Positions 19,182 to 28,580 of a stretch of 64,000 nt of DNA are shown here, in pieces (the stretch's first letter is position 1; every line of letters begins with the position of its first letter). The translations under genes and the position numbers were made by a program. The notes under the pieces are model-generated. The model searched no databases and had not been told where the DNA came from. It was given only the letters and a program-made list of their open reading frames with translations. This DNA is from Gilvimarinus sp. DA14. GTDB taxonomy: Bacteria; Pseudomonadota; Gammaproteobacteria; Pseudomonadales; Cellvibrionaceae. The stretch spans positions 2,582,501-2,646,500 of the forward strand of contig NZ_CP100350.1 of assembly GCF_024204685.1 (NCBI RefSeq). Reading direction: 5' to 3'.

Positions 19182-19387
19182 TATGCGCAATTTCGGTTTA
19201 ACAGATTTCTATTGTTAGTCAATATATAAGTCAAGATGACCGCTTTGATCGTAAATTTTTTTAATGCGCTATTGCCTTGCTAGGTTGTCTATCTGGACAA
19301 TCGGGCTAGACGCAAGCAATACGGTAAATATTACTACAGACCAGAAGTTATATAGAACAGTGCCCAGTTACATTCTAGGTTAGGCGA

Positions 19388-20770
19388 CTATAGTCGGGCA
19401 GATATATCCACCGCTCTTTCTTTTTCAATTTCTATGTGCAACTCATCGATGGTTTCAACAATGACCTGTATTTTACCAGGGCCTAACAGCTCATCGGCAA
19501 ATGCTTGTGAAAATGGCCAGTAATGGAGCTTAGCGGTTATCCGAAAGGGCGGTATTGCATCCTCAGGTACAGAGAAGCGGTAGTCTACAACTTCATGCCC
19601 TTTGGGCAGGATGCGGTTATCTGAAATCACGTGGGTTATGCGCCAGACTTCTACTTCAACTTTTTTCCCTTCCTTATCTCCCAGTTTGACCATAAAGTTT
19701 TTTGTTCCCGGTTCGGTTTTTCCCTGTTCTACCTTTCCAAGACGGTAAATTTCGCGATTATTGGCATCTGTCACCGCAAGATCTATCCAAACTTCTCGAC
19801 CTTCGGGAAAACCGGTTGGGAGTTTATGTCCGGCGCCTGTGTTAGAAACCTTGAGACTGATCGCGGCAAGTTTTCCGGGTTCGAGGTTTGTTTGTTCAAG
19901 CAATTCAATCTGGCCACTACTGCGCAGTAACTTTCTGACATTATCTGCATTTTTAGTGCGACCAAAGTGCTCTAGAATTGTTGTGTTGCCACCGGCGAAG
20001 TAGTGGGTTGCGCGATCACTTCTCTCTGGCCCCATGATGGCGCTTTTTCCTTTTACGGGGGGCATATGGCAATCCTGACAGCCAATACCCGCTTCACGGT
20101 ATGGGCTTTCATACCACTCGTCGTAAGTTCTCTCGACGGGTACGCCGTTTCCAGGGTGAGTTACATTATGACAGCTTGCACACATGGCAGAGTCGGTATG
20201 TACAGAGGAGTAGGCTGTCTGATGATAGGGGGACTCGGCGTCGCGCCTGGGGCCGAATTTAATCTTAGCTCCTGCGCTACTATTCATTATGTAAGCGCCA
20301 TTATCCAAGCCGCTTAGGGCACTAATATTATGGCAGGACTCACAGTCGACACCAGGCATATCAGTTTCAGGGTTTTTAATATCTGGTGGTGTTTGATTGT
20401 CTAATGTAGAAACTGATCCCGATACCAATCCCGTCGGCGTATGGCAACCCGTACAAAAATTATCTAGCTTTCCGTTTGTAGCTTTGCTTGCGCGAGCGAG
20501 CAACGCCCGATAAATGGGATCGTCCCAGGCATGGGACATCATTGAAGAGCGCCATTCTCGAAAAATTTCAGTATGGCAGGCACCACAAACCTGCGCATCA
20601 TCGAACTGATGTGCAGGAATCAACTCACCGGATGACGTACTGGCACGGTGAAGATTAAACTGAGGTGTAAGAACCTCTTGTATGATTTTTTGTTCAATTG
20701 GTGTTTTTGCAAACCCCGATACAGAGCAGAAAATACAGCTAATGATTATTGTTAATTTAAAAAATTGCAT
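19388..20770 (-). CDS. Pentaheme c-type cytochrome, cytochrome c554-like
   Basis: Exported 460-aa protein (signal peptide ending VSGFAK) with five CxxCH heme-binding motifs: CGACH, CTGCH, CESCH, CASCH and CQDCH, all in the first 250 residues. The arrangement resembles the cytochrome c554 family of periplasmic multiheme proteins. The last 170 residues lack heme motifs and look like a beta-rich domain (AAISLKVSNTGAGHKLPTGFPEGREVWIDL). No reductase or quinol oxidase partner lies beside it, so its redox partner is unknown. AAGGA precedes the ATG at 20770. Confidence 0.88.
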   Translation of the reverse strand: MQFFKLTIIISCIFCSVSGFAKTPIEQKIIQEVLTPQFNLHRASTSSGELIPAHQFDDAQVCGACHTEIFREWRSSMMSHAWDDPIYRALLARASKATNGKLDNFCTGCHTPTGLVSGSVSTLDNQTPPDIKNPETDMPGVDCESCHNISALSGLDNGAYIMNSSAGAKIKFGPRRDAESPYHQTAYSSVHTDSAMCASCHNVTHPGNGVPVERTYDEWYESPYREAGIGCQDCHMPPVKGKSAIMGPERSDRATHYFAGGNTTILEHFGRTKNADNVRKLLRSSGQIELLEQTNLEPGKLAAISLKVSNTGAGHKLPTGFPEGREVWIDLAVTDANNREIYRLGKVEQGKTEPGTKNFMVKLGDKEGKKVEVEVWRITHVISDNRILPKGHEVVDYRFSVPEDAIPPFRITAKLHYWPFSQAFADELLGPGKIQVIVETIDELHIEIEKERAVDISARL

Positions 20771-20920
20771 GGTCTTATCCTTAAACCCTGCGGGTGTTAA
20801 TGGAGACCATCTATCAGGCTTATTTGATTATTATTTTGGAGGCTGATAATAAGTTATAGCGGTAGGAAATCAACAGAAAATAATTTCAGTGGTGTTTGTT
20901 GTGCAGAAGATCACGTTAGA

Positions 20921-23590
20921 TTACTGATCATCAACCAAGGTTCTGTGGATTCTTTGCTCAAAATCAACCGCTGATAGGGGTTTGTCAAAATAATAGCCTT
21001 GACCATAATCGCAGTTCCATTTTTTTAGCATAGTCAATTGTTCCAGTGTTTCTATGCCTTCTGCAACGATCTCTAAATCCAGTTTGTGTGATAATGTGAT
21101 CATAGTTTCAATGAGTGCTTCAGGGACGGGTTCCTCTCCCAGTTTTCTGACAAATGATTGATCAATTTTAATAATATCAATAGGAAATTTTGTCAGATAG
21201 CTCAGCGAAGAATAACCAGTTCCAAAATCGTCAATGGCTATCGCAATTCCTAAGGCCTTCAGTTTGGTAAGAACCCACATGATTCTGTCTGACTCTTCGA
21301 TCAGAAGGCGTTCAGTGATTTCCACCGTAATAGCCATATGCTCTGATGCTCGACTTAATATCGTCAGCCACTGATCTAGCGCGTTATCTTTACTGGAAAA
21401 CACCCGCGGAGAGACATTAATAGATAGCTCAATCGGATAAGAATAGGTTTTTGATAAGGAGGATATATGCTCACTGGCTGTTTTCAGAACGAATCGATCA
21501 ATTTCGTTTATGCGGCCGGTTTCTTCCGCAAGACTAATGAACTCGTCCGTGGGAATAAACTGTCCATTGTGCTGCCATCTGACCAGTGCTTCGCATTTTT
21601 TTATTTTATTGTCGGTTAAGTCAACTATTGGCTGATAAACCACGCTGAACTCATTGTTGTGAACGGCTGTTACTAATTTGTTTCTGAGCAAGTGTCGTTT
21701 TTCGGAGACGACCTGCATTGCCTTGGTGAAAAACTGCCAGCCATTTCGGCCGCTTCTTTTTACCTCGTACATGGCTTGGTCTGCATTAGAGACTAGCTCT
21801 TCAACGCTGTCTCCATCGTCGGGGAAGACCGAAATACCGATGCTGGCTCCACAGTAAACTTTATTTTTATTAATAGTGAAGGTTTTGCTAATCGAGTCGA
21901 TTATGTTTTGTGAAATGCTAACGGGTATTTTAGTTTCCTTGATATCGTTGAGTATTACGATAAATTCATCACCACTGTATCTGGCTACTGTGTCAGATTC
22001 TCGAATACAGTTTCGGATCCTATTTCCCACCTCTTTTAACAGAAAGTCTCCGGCGCTGTGTCCCAGGTTATCATTGACCGGTTTAAAGTGATCGAGATCG
22101 ATAAAAAGTACAGCTAGTTTTTTATTCTCACGCCGACATTTGACAATGGACTTTTTAAGGCGATTGTTAAACAGCAAACGGTTGGGTAAACCGGTTAATT
22201 GATCGTAAATGGCTTGATGCTGAATTTTATCAGTAAACCGTTTTCGCTCGGTTATGTCTTGCACGGATCCAAGCACTGAAAACGGTGGTTCGGTGTTTGC
22301 TATCGGCTTTCCGATAATGCGAATCCAGCGGTCACTTTTTGCGGATACTTGCAGTTCAGTGTCGAACGTATGACCTAGAGTGGCATTAGTAATACAGGAG
22401 CGTAAGTGATTGGCTTGCGGTTTATCAAACTGGCAAAGTACTTCCTCTGTCAGTGGGTGTTGGCTATCCGTTTGTAGACCGAATATTTTAGCGGTTTGTT
22501 CGTTCCACAGAGTAAAGCGAAAAGTGCGTTTTTCCGGGGTTATCTGCCAGCCACCAACTAGTGCTATTTTACTCACTTCCTCAAGCAGGGCTTGGTTTTT
22601 TTGCAGGGTCTGGCGAAAATTTTTCTCGTTATAGAATTGTCGGTAGCGATAACTAACAATAATGGTAAGCAGTAAGGCGAGAATAATAAATGAAATACGC
22701 AATAACCAAATAGTACCCGATGCATCTTGCCATCCATCGCGCGGTTGGGCGGCCAGTTGCCAGCTACCTGTTGTTCCCACGTCCAGGGTGGTCGTGATGC
22801 TGCGCTGGTCGGTAAACAGTGTGGCGTTACCGTAAAAGACTTCGCCGTTGATGCCGCGACCATCTTTGCCGCGAATGGCAACCTCAATGGTGAGATTGTC
22901 CTGTAGCAGTCCTGCTGCCTGGTATAGCTTTCGAGTTAAAATAGGGGCTGACGTTATGCCCCAAAACTTATCGTCTGCGGTAAATACTGTTACCCGACCG
23001 ATAATGGCCTCGCCGCCCTGTACCATGTCCAGTGGGCCCGCCACCACCATTTCTCCACGCGTATCAAGAATTTTAACGGCATTCCACTGTTTTTCTGTAA
23101 GTCGATAATTTAGACCCAAAGCGGCAAGGTTTTGCTTGAGGGGATAAATATGAGTAATAACCAGATCCCTTGCGGCGGCCATGTTTACCAACAGGGGTTC
23201 CTGGCGAAAAATGCTGCTGGCGTAGGCTTCAAACTCGGCTTGGGTTATGTCGGGCTTCATGCCAATGTGGGCTGACAAGCCACTGAGTAGAAATAGGTTA
23301 CTGTTGATTAAGCCACTTAGTTTTGATGTTAAGCCCGTTAATTGCTGGGTAACCTGTAGTTGTTTATTTTGATAGTCGGCTTCTTTGAAGTACTTTTCCA
23401 GAATCAGTTCTGCCGTAAACACCAATATTATAACCAGAACGCAAATATAGGCCGCCCGCCGGCGTAGCAGGTTGAGCTCTATGCTTAGGTTTTGCGTCAT
23501 TTTCGCCAGTGGCATCAAGCTGGCCTCGTCAATGGACTTGGGCGGGGGTAAATATAAGCGTCTTGCACAATATAGCGCGTAAAGCGACAT
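20921..23590 (-). CDS. CHASE-PAS-GGDEF-EAL cyclic-di-GMP protein
   Basis: 889 aa, inner-membrane. Two membrane segments (about 45-65 and 290-315) flank a periplasmic CHASE sensor (LVITHIYPLKQNLAALGLNYR). Next come a PAS domain, a GGDEF domain with the active-site variant SGDEF near residue 538, and an EAL domain with intact CEALVRW near 667 and DDFGTGYSSL. All residues for phosphodiesterase activity appear present. SGDEF is a tolerated variant, so the protein may be bifunctional. It is the first gene upstream of the cytochrome on the same strand, with a 150-bp gap. Confidence 0.93.
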   Translation of the reverse strand: MSLYALYCARRLYLPPPKSIDEASLMPLAKMTQNLSIELNLLRRRAAYICVLVIILVFTAELILEKYFKEADYQNKQLQVTQQLTGLTSKLSGLINSNLFLLSGLSAHIGMKPDITQAEFEAYASSIFRQEPLLVNMAAARDLVITHIYPLKQNLAALGLNYRLTEKQWNAVKILDTRGEMVVAGPLDMVQGGEAIIGRVTVFTADDKFWGITSAPILTRKLYQAAGLLQDNLTIEVAIRGKDGRGINGEVFYGNATLFTDQRSITTTLDVGTTGSWQLAAQPRDGWQDASGTIWLLRISFIILALLLTIIVSYRYRQFYNEKNFRQTLQKNQALLEEVSKIALVGGWQITPEKRTFRFTLWNEQTAKIFGLQTDSQHPLTEEVLCQFDKPQANHLRSCITNATLGHTFDTELQVSAKSDRWIRIIGKPIANTEPPFSVLGSVQDITERKRFTDKIQHQAIYDQLTGLPNRLLFNNRLKKSIVKCRRENKKLAVLFIDLDHFKPVNDNLGHSAGDFLLKEVGNRIRNCIRESDTVARYSGDEFIVILNDIKETKIPVSISQNIIDSISKTFTINKNKVYCGASIGISVFPDDGDSVEELVSNADQAMYEVKRSGRNGWQFFTKAMQVVSEKRHLLRNKLVTAVHNNEFSVVYQPIVDLTDNKIKKCEALVRWQHNGQFIPTDEFISLAEETGRINEIDRFVLKTASEHISSLSKTYSYPIELSINVSPRVFSSKDNALDQWLTILSRASEHMAITVEITERLLIEESDRIMWVLTKLKALGIAIAIDDFGTGYSSLSYLTKFPIDIIKIDQSFVRKLGEEPVPEALIETMITLSHKLDLEIVAEGIETLEQLTMLKKWNCDYGQGYYFDKPLSAVDFEQRIHRTLVDDQ

Positions 23591-23696
23591 TATTTAACCA
23601 CTAGCAAGGGATAGGAGTTTACTAAAGAGCCGCTTTCCATAATTGGGGCGGGTAGAGATGGGGTGACTGGTAGTCGCTGGTGAGGGGAGTTATGGT

Positions 23697-23720
23697 GAAA
23701 ATACGCCCGTGGTACGGGCG
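23697..23720 (-). terminator. Rho-independent terminator after the esterase gene
   Basis: CGCCCGT (23704-23710) and ACGGGCG (23714-23720) form a 7-bp stem around GGT. On the minus strand it is followed by TATTTT, 19 bp beyond the esterase stop. Confidence 0.75.
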
Positions 23721-23738
23721 CTTATAGAACGCGTTGGC

Positions 23739-24656
23739 TTAGCGACTTTGGTTTAATAGCCACTGATAGAAATCATCGCTGCGGTACACGCGTCGCCAGG
23801 CATCGTGTCCCATATCCTCGTGTGTGGTGAACCTCACCCTTGGGTGGCCCAGTTGCTCAAGACGGTTTAACCCAGGGTAGAAATATTGGATGGGTACAGT
23901 GTGATCCCGGCCTCCGGCGAATTGCCAGACGGGAATTTGGTGCTTGGCTATCGGGGCGATGTATGAGGGATGACCCCACCCTACCACCGGAGCGATTGCG
24001 GCAAACATCTCCGGATGCTGGCTTGCCAGCCACCAAGTACCAAAGCCGCCGTAGCTCAAGCCGGTTAAGTACAGGCGGTTTTTATCAGTGTTAAAGTTCT
24101 TTTGCACATGGCTTACGATGTGTAACAAGTCTTTTTCTACCTTGTCCCATCCCTCTGGTAATAGCGCAGGTATTTCGCTCATATCATCATGGGTGGCGAC
24201 GCCGGACATAGGTCGTGGGGTAGCGAAGTGCGGGTCGCGCGGTGGCACGCCTTCGGTTTGTCGTTCGGGAATCTGTGAAGCTGAGCGATTATCGATATAG
24301 CTGATGCCGCGTTTGTCCATATCGAACATGTGTAGCTGCGGCGAAATAATGATAAACGGCAGGTCTTTCTTTTGTATCCAGGCTTCGTAAAGCGGCCCGT
24401 GTAGCAGCACATAGTCTAGTTCGTCTTTGCCATTGCCCCGTTCACCGTTGCCGTGTAAAAACAGAATAACGGGCCATTTCTTATCCGCTTTATCGTCATA
24501 GCCGCTGGGCAGATAGAGAAAAAAGTCTCTCTCTTTTTGGTCGACGCTGCTGGTATAGCTGATGCGCTCGAGTTTCGGTTCCATAGCCGTCGCCTGGAGG
24601 CTGATTCCCGTTAGCAAAGCGAGGATCAGAGGTAGCAGAGCATTAACTGATTTCAT
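23739..24656 (-). CDS. Secreted alpha/beta-hydrolase esterase
   Basis: 305 aa with a signal peptide (ending LQATAM) and an alpha/beta-hydrolase fold. The oxyanion region is VILFLHGNGERGNG, the nucleophile elbow GLSYGGFG, and the likely acid and histidine lie in GGRDHTVP and DMGHDAW. It resembles PHB-depolymerase/CE1-like esterases, some of which remove acyl or feruloyl groups from plant polysaccharides; the substrate cannot be read from sequence. It lies 20 bp after the Lrp-type gene and is probably co-transcribed with it. Confidence 0.85.
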   Translation of the reverse strand: MKSVNALLPLILALLTGISLQATAMEPKLERISYTSSVDQKERDFFLYLPSGYDDKADKKWPVILFLHGNGERGNGKDELDYVLLHGPLYEAWIQKKDLPFIIISPQLHMFDMDKRGISYIDNRSASQIPERQTEGVPPRDPHFATPRPMSGVATHDDMSEIPALLPEGWDKVEKDLLHIVSHVQKNFNTDKNRLYLTGLSYGGFGTWWLASQHPEMFAAIAPVVGWGHPSYIAPIAKHQIPVWQFAGGRDHTVPIQYFYPGLNRLEQLGHPRVRFTTHEDMGHDAWRRVYRSDDFYQWLLNQSR

Positions 24657-24676
24657 AGTGTCATTTAAAGTGATTG

Positions 24677-25156
24677 TTATGCTTTATGTTGTATCGGTAA
24701 AGCTGTGGTGCGTATGGGAGACTTGAGTACGAACGAGGACTGTACACCGGTCACTCCTTCGGTGCGAGTCAGTTTGCCGAGCAGAAACTGTTGGAAGGCA
24801 TCCATGTCTTCGACAATTACTTTTAACAAGTAATCGGCAGTTTGTCCGGTAATCAGGTGGCACTCCAACACCTCGGGGTAACCGGCGATGGTGCGCTCAA
24901 AGTTTTCAAATCGCTCTGGGGTGTGTTTATCCATACTGATATGGATAAACGCGGTTAAATTTAGCCCTAGTTTGCGTGCGTTCAATAGCGCGACATAACC
25001 ATCGATCAAACCCTCTTCTTCCAGCTGGCGCACACGTCGCAGGCACGGAGACGGAGACAGGCTAATGGCATCGGCCAGCTCCTGGTTAGAGATACGCCCA
25101 TCGCGTTGCAGGCGTTCCAGAATCATGCCGTCGTAGCGGTCAAGTTGCGTTGCCAC
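24677..25156 (-). CDS. Lrp/AsnC-family transcriptional regulator
   Basis: 159 aa, the family's standard length. It has an N-terminal helix-turn-helix (DGRISNQELADAISLSPSPCLRRVRQLEEEGLI) and a C-terminal RAM ligand-binding domain (EVLECHLITGQTADYLLKVIVED). The start is GTG at 25156 with AAGGATG just upstream. It is divergent from leuA across a 263-bp gap, so it may control leucine biosynthesis, its own operon with the esterase, or both. Confidence 0.92.
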   Translation of the reverse strand: MATQLDRYDGMILERLQRDGRISNQELADAISLSPSPCLRRVRQLEEEGLIDGYVALLNARKLGLNLTAFIHISMDKHTPERFENFERTIAGYPEVLECHLITGQTADYLLKVIVEDMDAFQQFLLGKLTRTEGVTGVQSSFVLKSPIRTTALPIQHKA

Positions 25157-25263
25157 ACTTCCATCCTTCTCAAAATTCTACACATGAGCATGGTAGCGCA
25201 ACATTATGCTAATTAATGTAAATAAAACCGGGTTTTCGCAATCGACTGCCAAGGGGTCTTTTC

Positions 25264-25269
25264 TATACT
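25264..25269 (+). promoter_or_regulatory. Likely -10 element of the leuA promoter
   Basis: TATACT matches five of six bases of the sigma-70 -10 consensus; a weak TCGACT (25242-25247) sits 16 bp upstream as -35. Transcription from here would give a leader of about 145 nt before leuA. Confidence 0.45.
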
Positions 25270-25276
25270 GATCACA

Positions 25277-25419
25277 TCAGGAGGCCGGTGCAGGTATACC
25301 CCAGCCCAATCCGGCAGAGCCAAAAGCTCGGTGGTGAATACTTTGGGTGATCCTCAGGGTCATAAATTCGCACCGCTCCGCTATCTTAAGCAAAAGCCCA
25401 TGAGGGCCAGGAGAATCAG
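25277..25419 (+). other. Structured leader of leuA
   Basis: This 143-nt stretch contains pairings GCCGG (25284-25288) with CCGGC (25311-25315), and GAGC-CAAAA-GCTC (25317-25329). A 20-codon frame from GTG 25288 to a TGA just before 25352 follows AGGAGG (25279-25284), but it is not leucine-rich and its spacing is short. It could be an attenuator, a riboregulator or only a long leader. I do not recognise a known RNA family. Confidence 0.35.
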
Positions 25420-27108
25420 ATGTTAGATCAACCACAGAGCAAATATCGCCGGTTTGCACCGATCGATCTTCCCGATCGCCAGTGGCCTGGTAACACCATT
25501 GAATGCGCGCCTATCTGGATGAGTACCGACCTGCGCGATGGTAACCAGGCGCTGATTGATCCTATGTCCGTGGCAACTAAGTTGAAGTTCTTTCTGGCGT
25601 TGGTGCAAATGGGATTTAAAGAAATCGAGGTGGGGTTTCCCTCGGCATCGCAAACGGACTTTGATTTTGTCCGTCTGTTAATCGAAGAGAACCACATACC
25701 CAAGGACGTCACCATTGAGGTGTTGACTCAGGCTCGCAAAGAGCTAATCGATCGCACTGTAGAGTCTTTGCAGGGTGTGCATCGCGCTATCGTACATATG
25801 TACAACCCCACCGCACCGGATTTTCGTGAAATTGTGTATCGCACTGACAAGGCCGGAGTGAAAGCTATGGCCGAGCAGGGTACACAGTGGGTGAAGGAGG
25901 CCGTTGCCAGATACCCAGATACCGAATGGGTGTATCAGTATTCGCCTGAGGTGTTCTCTGGTACCGAGCTTGCCTTTGCCAAAGAAGTGGTCGATGCCGT
26001 CAGTGCCGTTTGGCAGCCCTCGGCAGAGCGCAAGATGATTGTAAATTTGCCGGCAACGGTCGAGATGTCGACCCCCAATACCTACGCTGACCAGATAGAG
26101 TGGATGCATCGCAACCTGGAGCGACGCGAGGCCATTGTCTTGAGTGTGCATCCGCACAATGATCGGGGCACGGCCGTAGCGGCCGCAGAGCTTGCGGTAA
26201 TGGCTGGTGCAGATCGGGTTGAAGGCTGTTTATTTGGCAATGGCGAGCGCACTGGTAATGTGGATTTGGTGACTCTGGCACTCAACCTTTATACCCAGGG
26301 TATTCATCCGGGTGTGGATTTCAGTCAGATTGATCAGGTGCGCCAGCTGGTTGAGCAATGCAATAAGTTGCCGGTGCATCCGCGCCACCCCTACGCTGGC
26401 GAGCTGGTGTTTACCGCCTTTTCCGGTTCCCACCAGGATGCGATCAAAAAAGGCTTTGCTGTACAGCAGGCAGACGAACCCTGGCGGGTGCCTTATTTGC
26501 CGATTGATCCGGCGGATTTGGGTCGCAGTTATGAATCGGTAGTGCGGGTCAACAGCCAGTCAGGTAAGGGCGGTATCGCCTTTTTGTTGGCACAGGAATA
26601 CGGCCTGGATATCCCTCGGCGGTTGCAAATTGAGTTTAGCCGCTTGGTACAGCAACACACCGACGCCAGTGGCAAAGAGGCAGATAGCGCAACAATTTTC
26701 GAACTTTTTGAGCGCGAGTACCTGGACGATGCCGGTGACCTGGCATACCGGCACAATGAGCAACACAGCCGCGATCAGGAGGTGACGCTGTCCGTTGATG
26801 TCAGCATTCACGGTAAGGAGTGTCGCTTAACCGGCAATGGTGCTGGCCCGGTTGCCGCTGCAGTGAACGCCTTGCAACCTCTGGTAGGAGAGGTAAGTGT
26901 GGTCGATTATCACGAGCACGCTGTTAAAGGTGGTGGCGCTGCGGGCGAAGCTGTGGGGTACATTGAGCTGCGGGTAAATGATTCCGACCCAGTATTCGGA
27001 GTAGGGCGAGATAGCAGTATTGTTGCTGCAGCGCTGAAAGCCTTAATCAATGGTATTAATCGTTGCGGGCTACAACTTGATGTCGGGAAGTTAACAAAAG
27101 CCTCCTAA
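25420..27108 (+). CDS. leuA: 2-isopropylmalate synthase
   Basis: Condenses acetyl-CoA with 2-ketoisovalerate, the first committed step of leucine synthesis. The 562-aa form, beginning with [38 protein letters not shown], is the long type found in pseudomonads and actinobacteria. The metal/substrate motif STDLRDGNQ lies near residue 35-43, [12 protein letters not shown] and [11 protein letters not shown] are in the barrel, and the C-terminal LeuA dimerisation/regulatory domain that binds leucine covers about 430-555. AGGAG precedes the ATG. Confidence 0.97.
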   Translation: MLDQPQSKYRRFAPIDLPDRQWPGNTIECAPIWMSTDLRDGNQALIDPMSVATKLKFFLALVQMGFKEIEVGFPSASQTDFDFVRLLIEENHIPKDVTIEVLTQARKELIDRTVESLQGVHRAIVHMYNPTAPDFREIVYRTDKAGVKAMAEQGTQWVKEAVARYPDTEWVYQYSPEVFSGTELAFAKEVVDAVSAVWQPSAERKMIVNLPATVEMSTPNTYADQIEWMHRNLERREAIVLSVHPHNDRGTAVAAAELAVMAGADRVEGCLFGNGERTGNVDLVTLALNLYTQGIHPGVDFSQIDQVRQLVEQCNKLPVHPRHPYAGELVFTAFSGSHQDAIKKGFAVQQADEPWRVPYLPIDPADLGRSYESVVRVNSQSGKGGIAFLLAQEYGLDIPRRLQIEFSRLVQQHTDASGKEADSATIFELFEREYLDDAGDLAYRHNEQHSRDQEVTLSVDVSIHGKECRLTGNGAGPVAAAVNALQPLVGEVSVVDYHEHAVKGGGAAGEAVGYIELRVNDSDPVFGVGRDSSIVAAALKALINGINRCGLQLDVGKLTKAS

Positions 27109-27180
27109 TAAAGGCATGCCGGCGTTCCTGTGCTAACCTTCCTTTACATAAGACGGAAGATGCCTGCCAGGTAGTTCATA

Positions 27181-28506
27181 TTGAATACAGCCGCCCCAAA
27201 ACAACTAAAATTCGGTCGAGTAACTTTACTTGTTTTGCTGCTTATCACAGTGGTATTAGTTGTCTTGCCTGAATTGTTGCCCCCGCGAGAAAAAGTATTA
27301 TTACCGAATGATAATGCCACTCGGTTTATTTATGACGATCAGGATGCTGGCGGCGGTAACCGCGTACAGTGGGTAAACTTTGAGAAAAATCACTGGCGCT
27401 GTAGCCGAGACGAGTCACTTCCCTCAATCTATTGCGGCTTTAATTTGTCACTAAGTGACGATGACTTTACCTCGGGAGAGGATTTTTCCGGCTACACCAG
27501 TCTCGCTTTTGAATTGGATTTACAAAGCACCTCACCTGAAATAACTGTTTTTCTGCGCAACTTTAATCCGGCTTATTCAACCGTTGAAGACGGCAACAGC
27601 GCCCAGTACATTCACTTTATTCTTCAACCTAACGATCTTGCACCTCGTGTGGTGGTCAACTTTAATGAGTTTCGCTTAGCCGAGTGGTGGTTATCGGGGC
27701 GAAATCTAGCGCGCGAATACCGCAGTCCAGAGTTTACCAATATCACAATAGTGGGAATGAACCTAGGAGGTGACCTAGAGCCCGGGGATCACGAGGTAAC
27801 TCTTAATCGAATCGTACTCTTGGGTCCGTGGATTGATGCCGAAGCATGGTACCTGGGTTTGCTGATTATTTGGCTGGGGGGCGCGATTGGTGTTCTGTCC
27901 TTAAAAATGCTTTACCAGCGCCAACAAACTCTGCAGGTTCGCAGTCAGTATTCCGATTTACATCAACGTCATCGACAGTTACACGATGAGGCTCGAGTGC
28001 TGAGCGACCTGAGTCAGCGTGACGGCCTGTCCGGATTATTAAATCGGTATGGATTGACCAAGGCGTTGGAGGGGCCGCTGACAGCTAATCGGCCTTGTGC
28101 ATTACTGCTGGTAGATATTGACCATTTTAAACGCATTAATGATCGCCGAGGCCACCTGGAGGGCGATCAGGTAATTGTGCAGGTCGCCGAGATCCTCAAG
28201 TCCCAGGGACGTGCCAGTGATATTGTCGCCCGTTGGGGTGGTGAGGAGTTTGTTCTGGTGCTGCCGGCAACCCCCGCACAGGAGGCTTTAGCCTTGGCGG
28301 AGAGAATCCGTAACCAGGTGTTTGATAGTCCGGTATTTGCCGAAAAAAAACTAGCTGTGAGTGTCAGCATCGGCGTGGATGAGCTAGCGCCCGGAGCTGA
28401 ATTTTCAGCGGCTTTAGCGCGCGCCGATCGTGCGCTTTACAAAGCCAAAGAGCTGGGCCGAAACTGCACTGTGCTTGCACAAACACTGGAAGAGCCGAGC
28501 GACTAA
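27181..28506 (+). CDS. Diguanylate cyclase with unassigned periplasmic domain (copy 1)
   Basis: 441 aa. One N-terminal membrane helix, a periplasmic beta-rich domain (about 45-210), a second helix (about 222-240), a short coiled stretch and a GGDEF domain with the active motif RWGGEEF near residue 352. The inhibitory I-site RASD lies five residues before GGEEF, so product feedback is expected. The periplasmic domain has the pattern FIYDDQDAGGG, CSRDESLPSIYCG and VFLRNFNP, with two conserved cysteines, and resembles a galactose-binding-like sandwich. It starts at TTG 27181 and is followed 74 bp later by a paralogue. Confidence 0.88.
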   Translation: MNTAAPKQLKFGRVTLLVLLLITVVLVVLPELLPPREKVLLPNDNATRFIYDDQDAGGGNRVQWVNFEKNHWRCSRDESLPSIYCGFNLSLSDDDFTSGEDFSGYTSLAFELDLQSTSPEITVFLRNFNPAYSTVEDGNSAQYIHFILQPNDLAPRVVVNFNEFRLAEWWLSGRNLAREYRSPEFTNITIVGMNLGGDLEPGDHEVTLNRIVLLGPWIDAEAWYLGLLIIWLGGAIGVLSLKMLYQRQQTLQVRSQYSDLHQRHRQLHDEARVLSDLSQRDGLSGLLNRYGLTKALEGPLTANRPCALLLVDIDHFKRINDRRGHLEGDQVIVQVAEILKSQGRASDIVARWGGEEFVLVLPATPAQEALALAERIRNQVFDSPVFAEKKLAVSVSIGVDELAPGAEFSAALARADRALYKAKELGRNCTVLAQTLEEPSD

Positions 28507-28580
28507 TTAGTCAAAATGTTGTATTTTGCGCCACGTTTGCTGCTAGACTGTCAGTTGCAGCTATTCAGTGAGGGGCGTGC

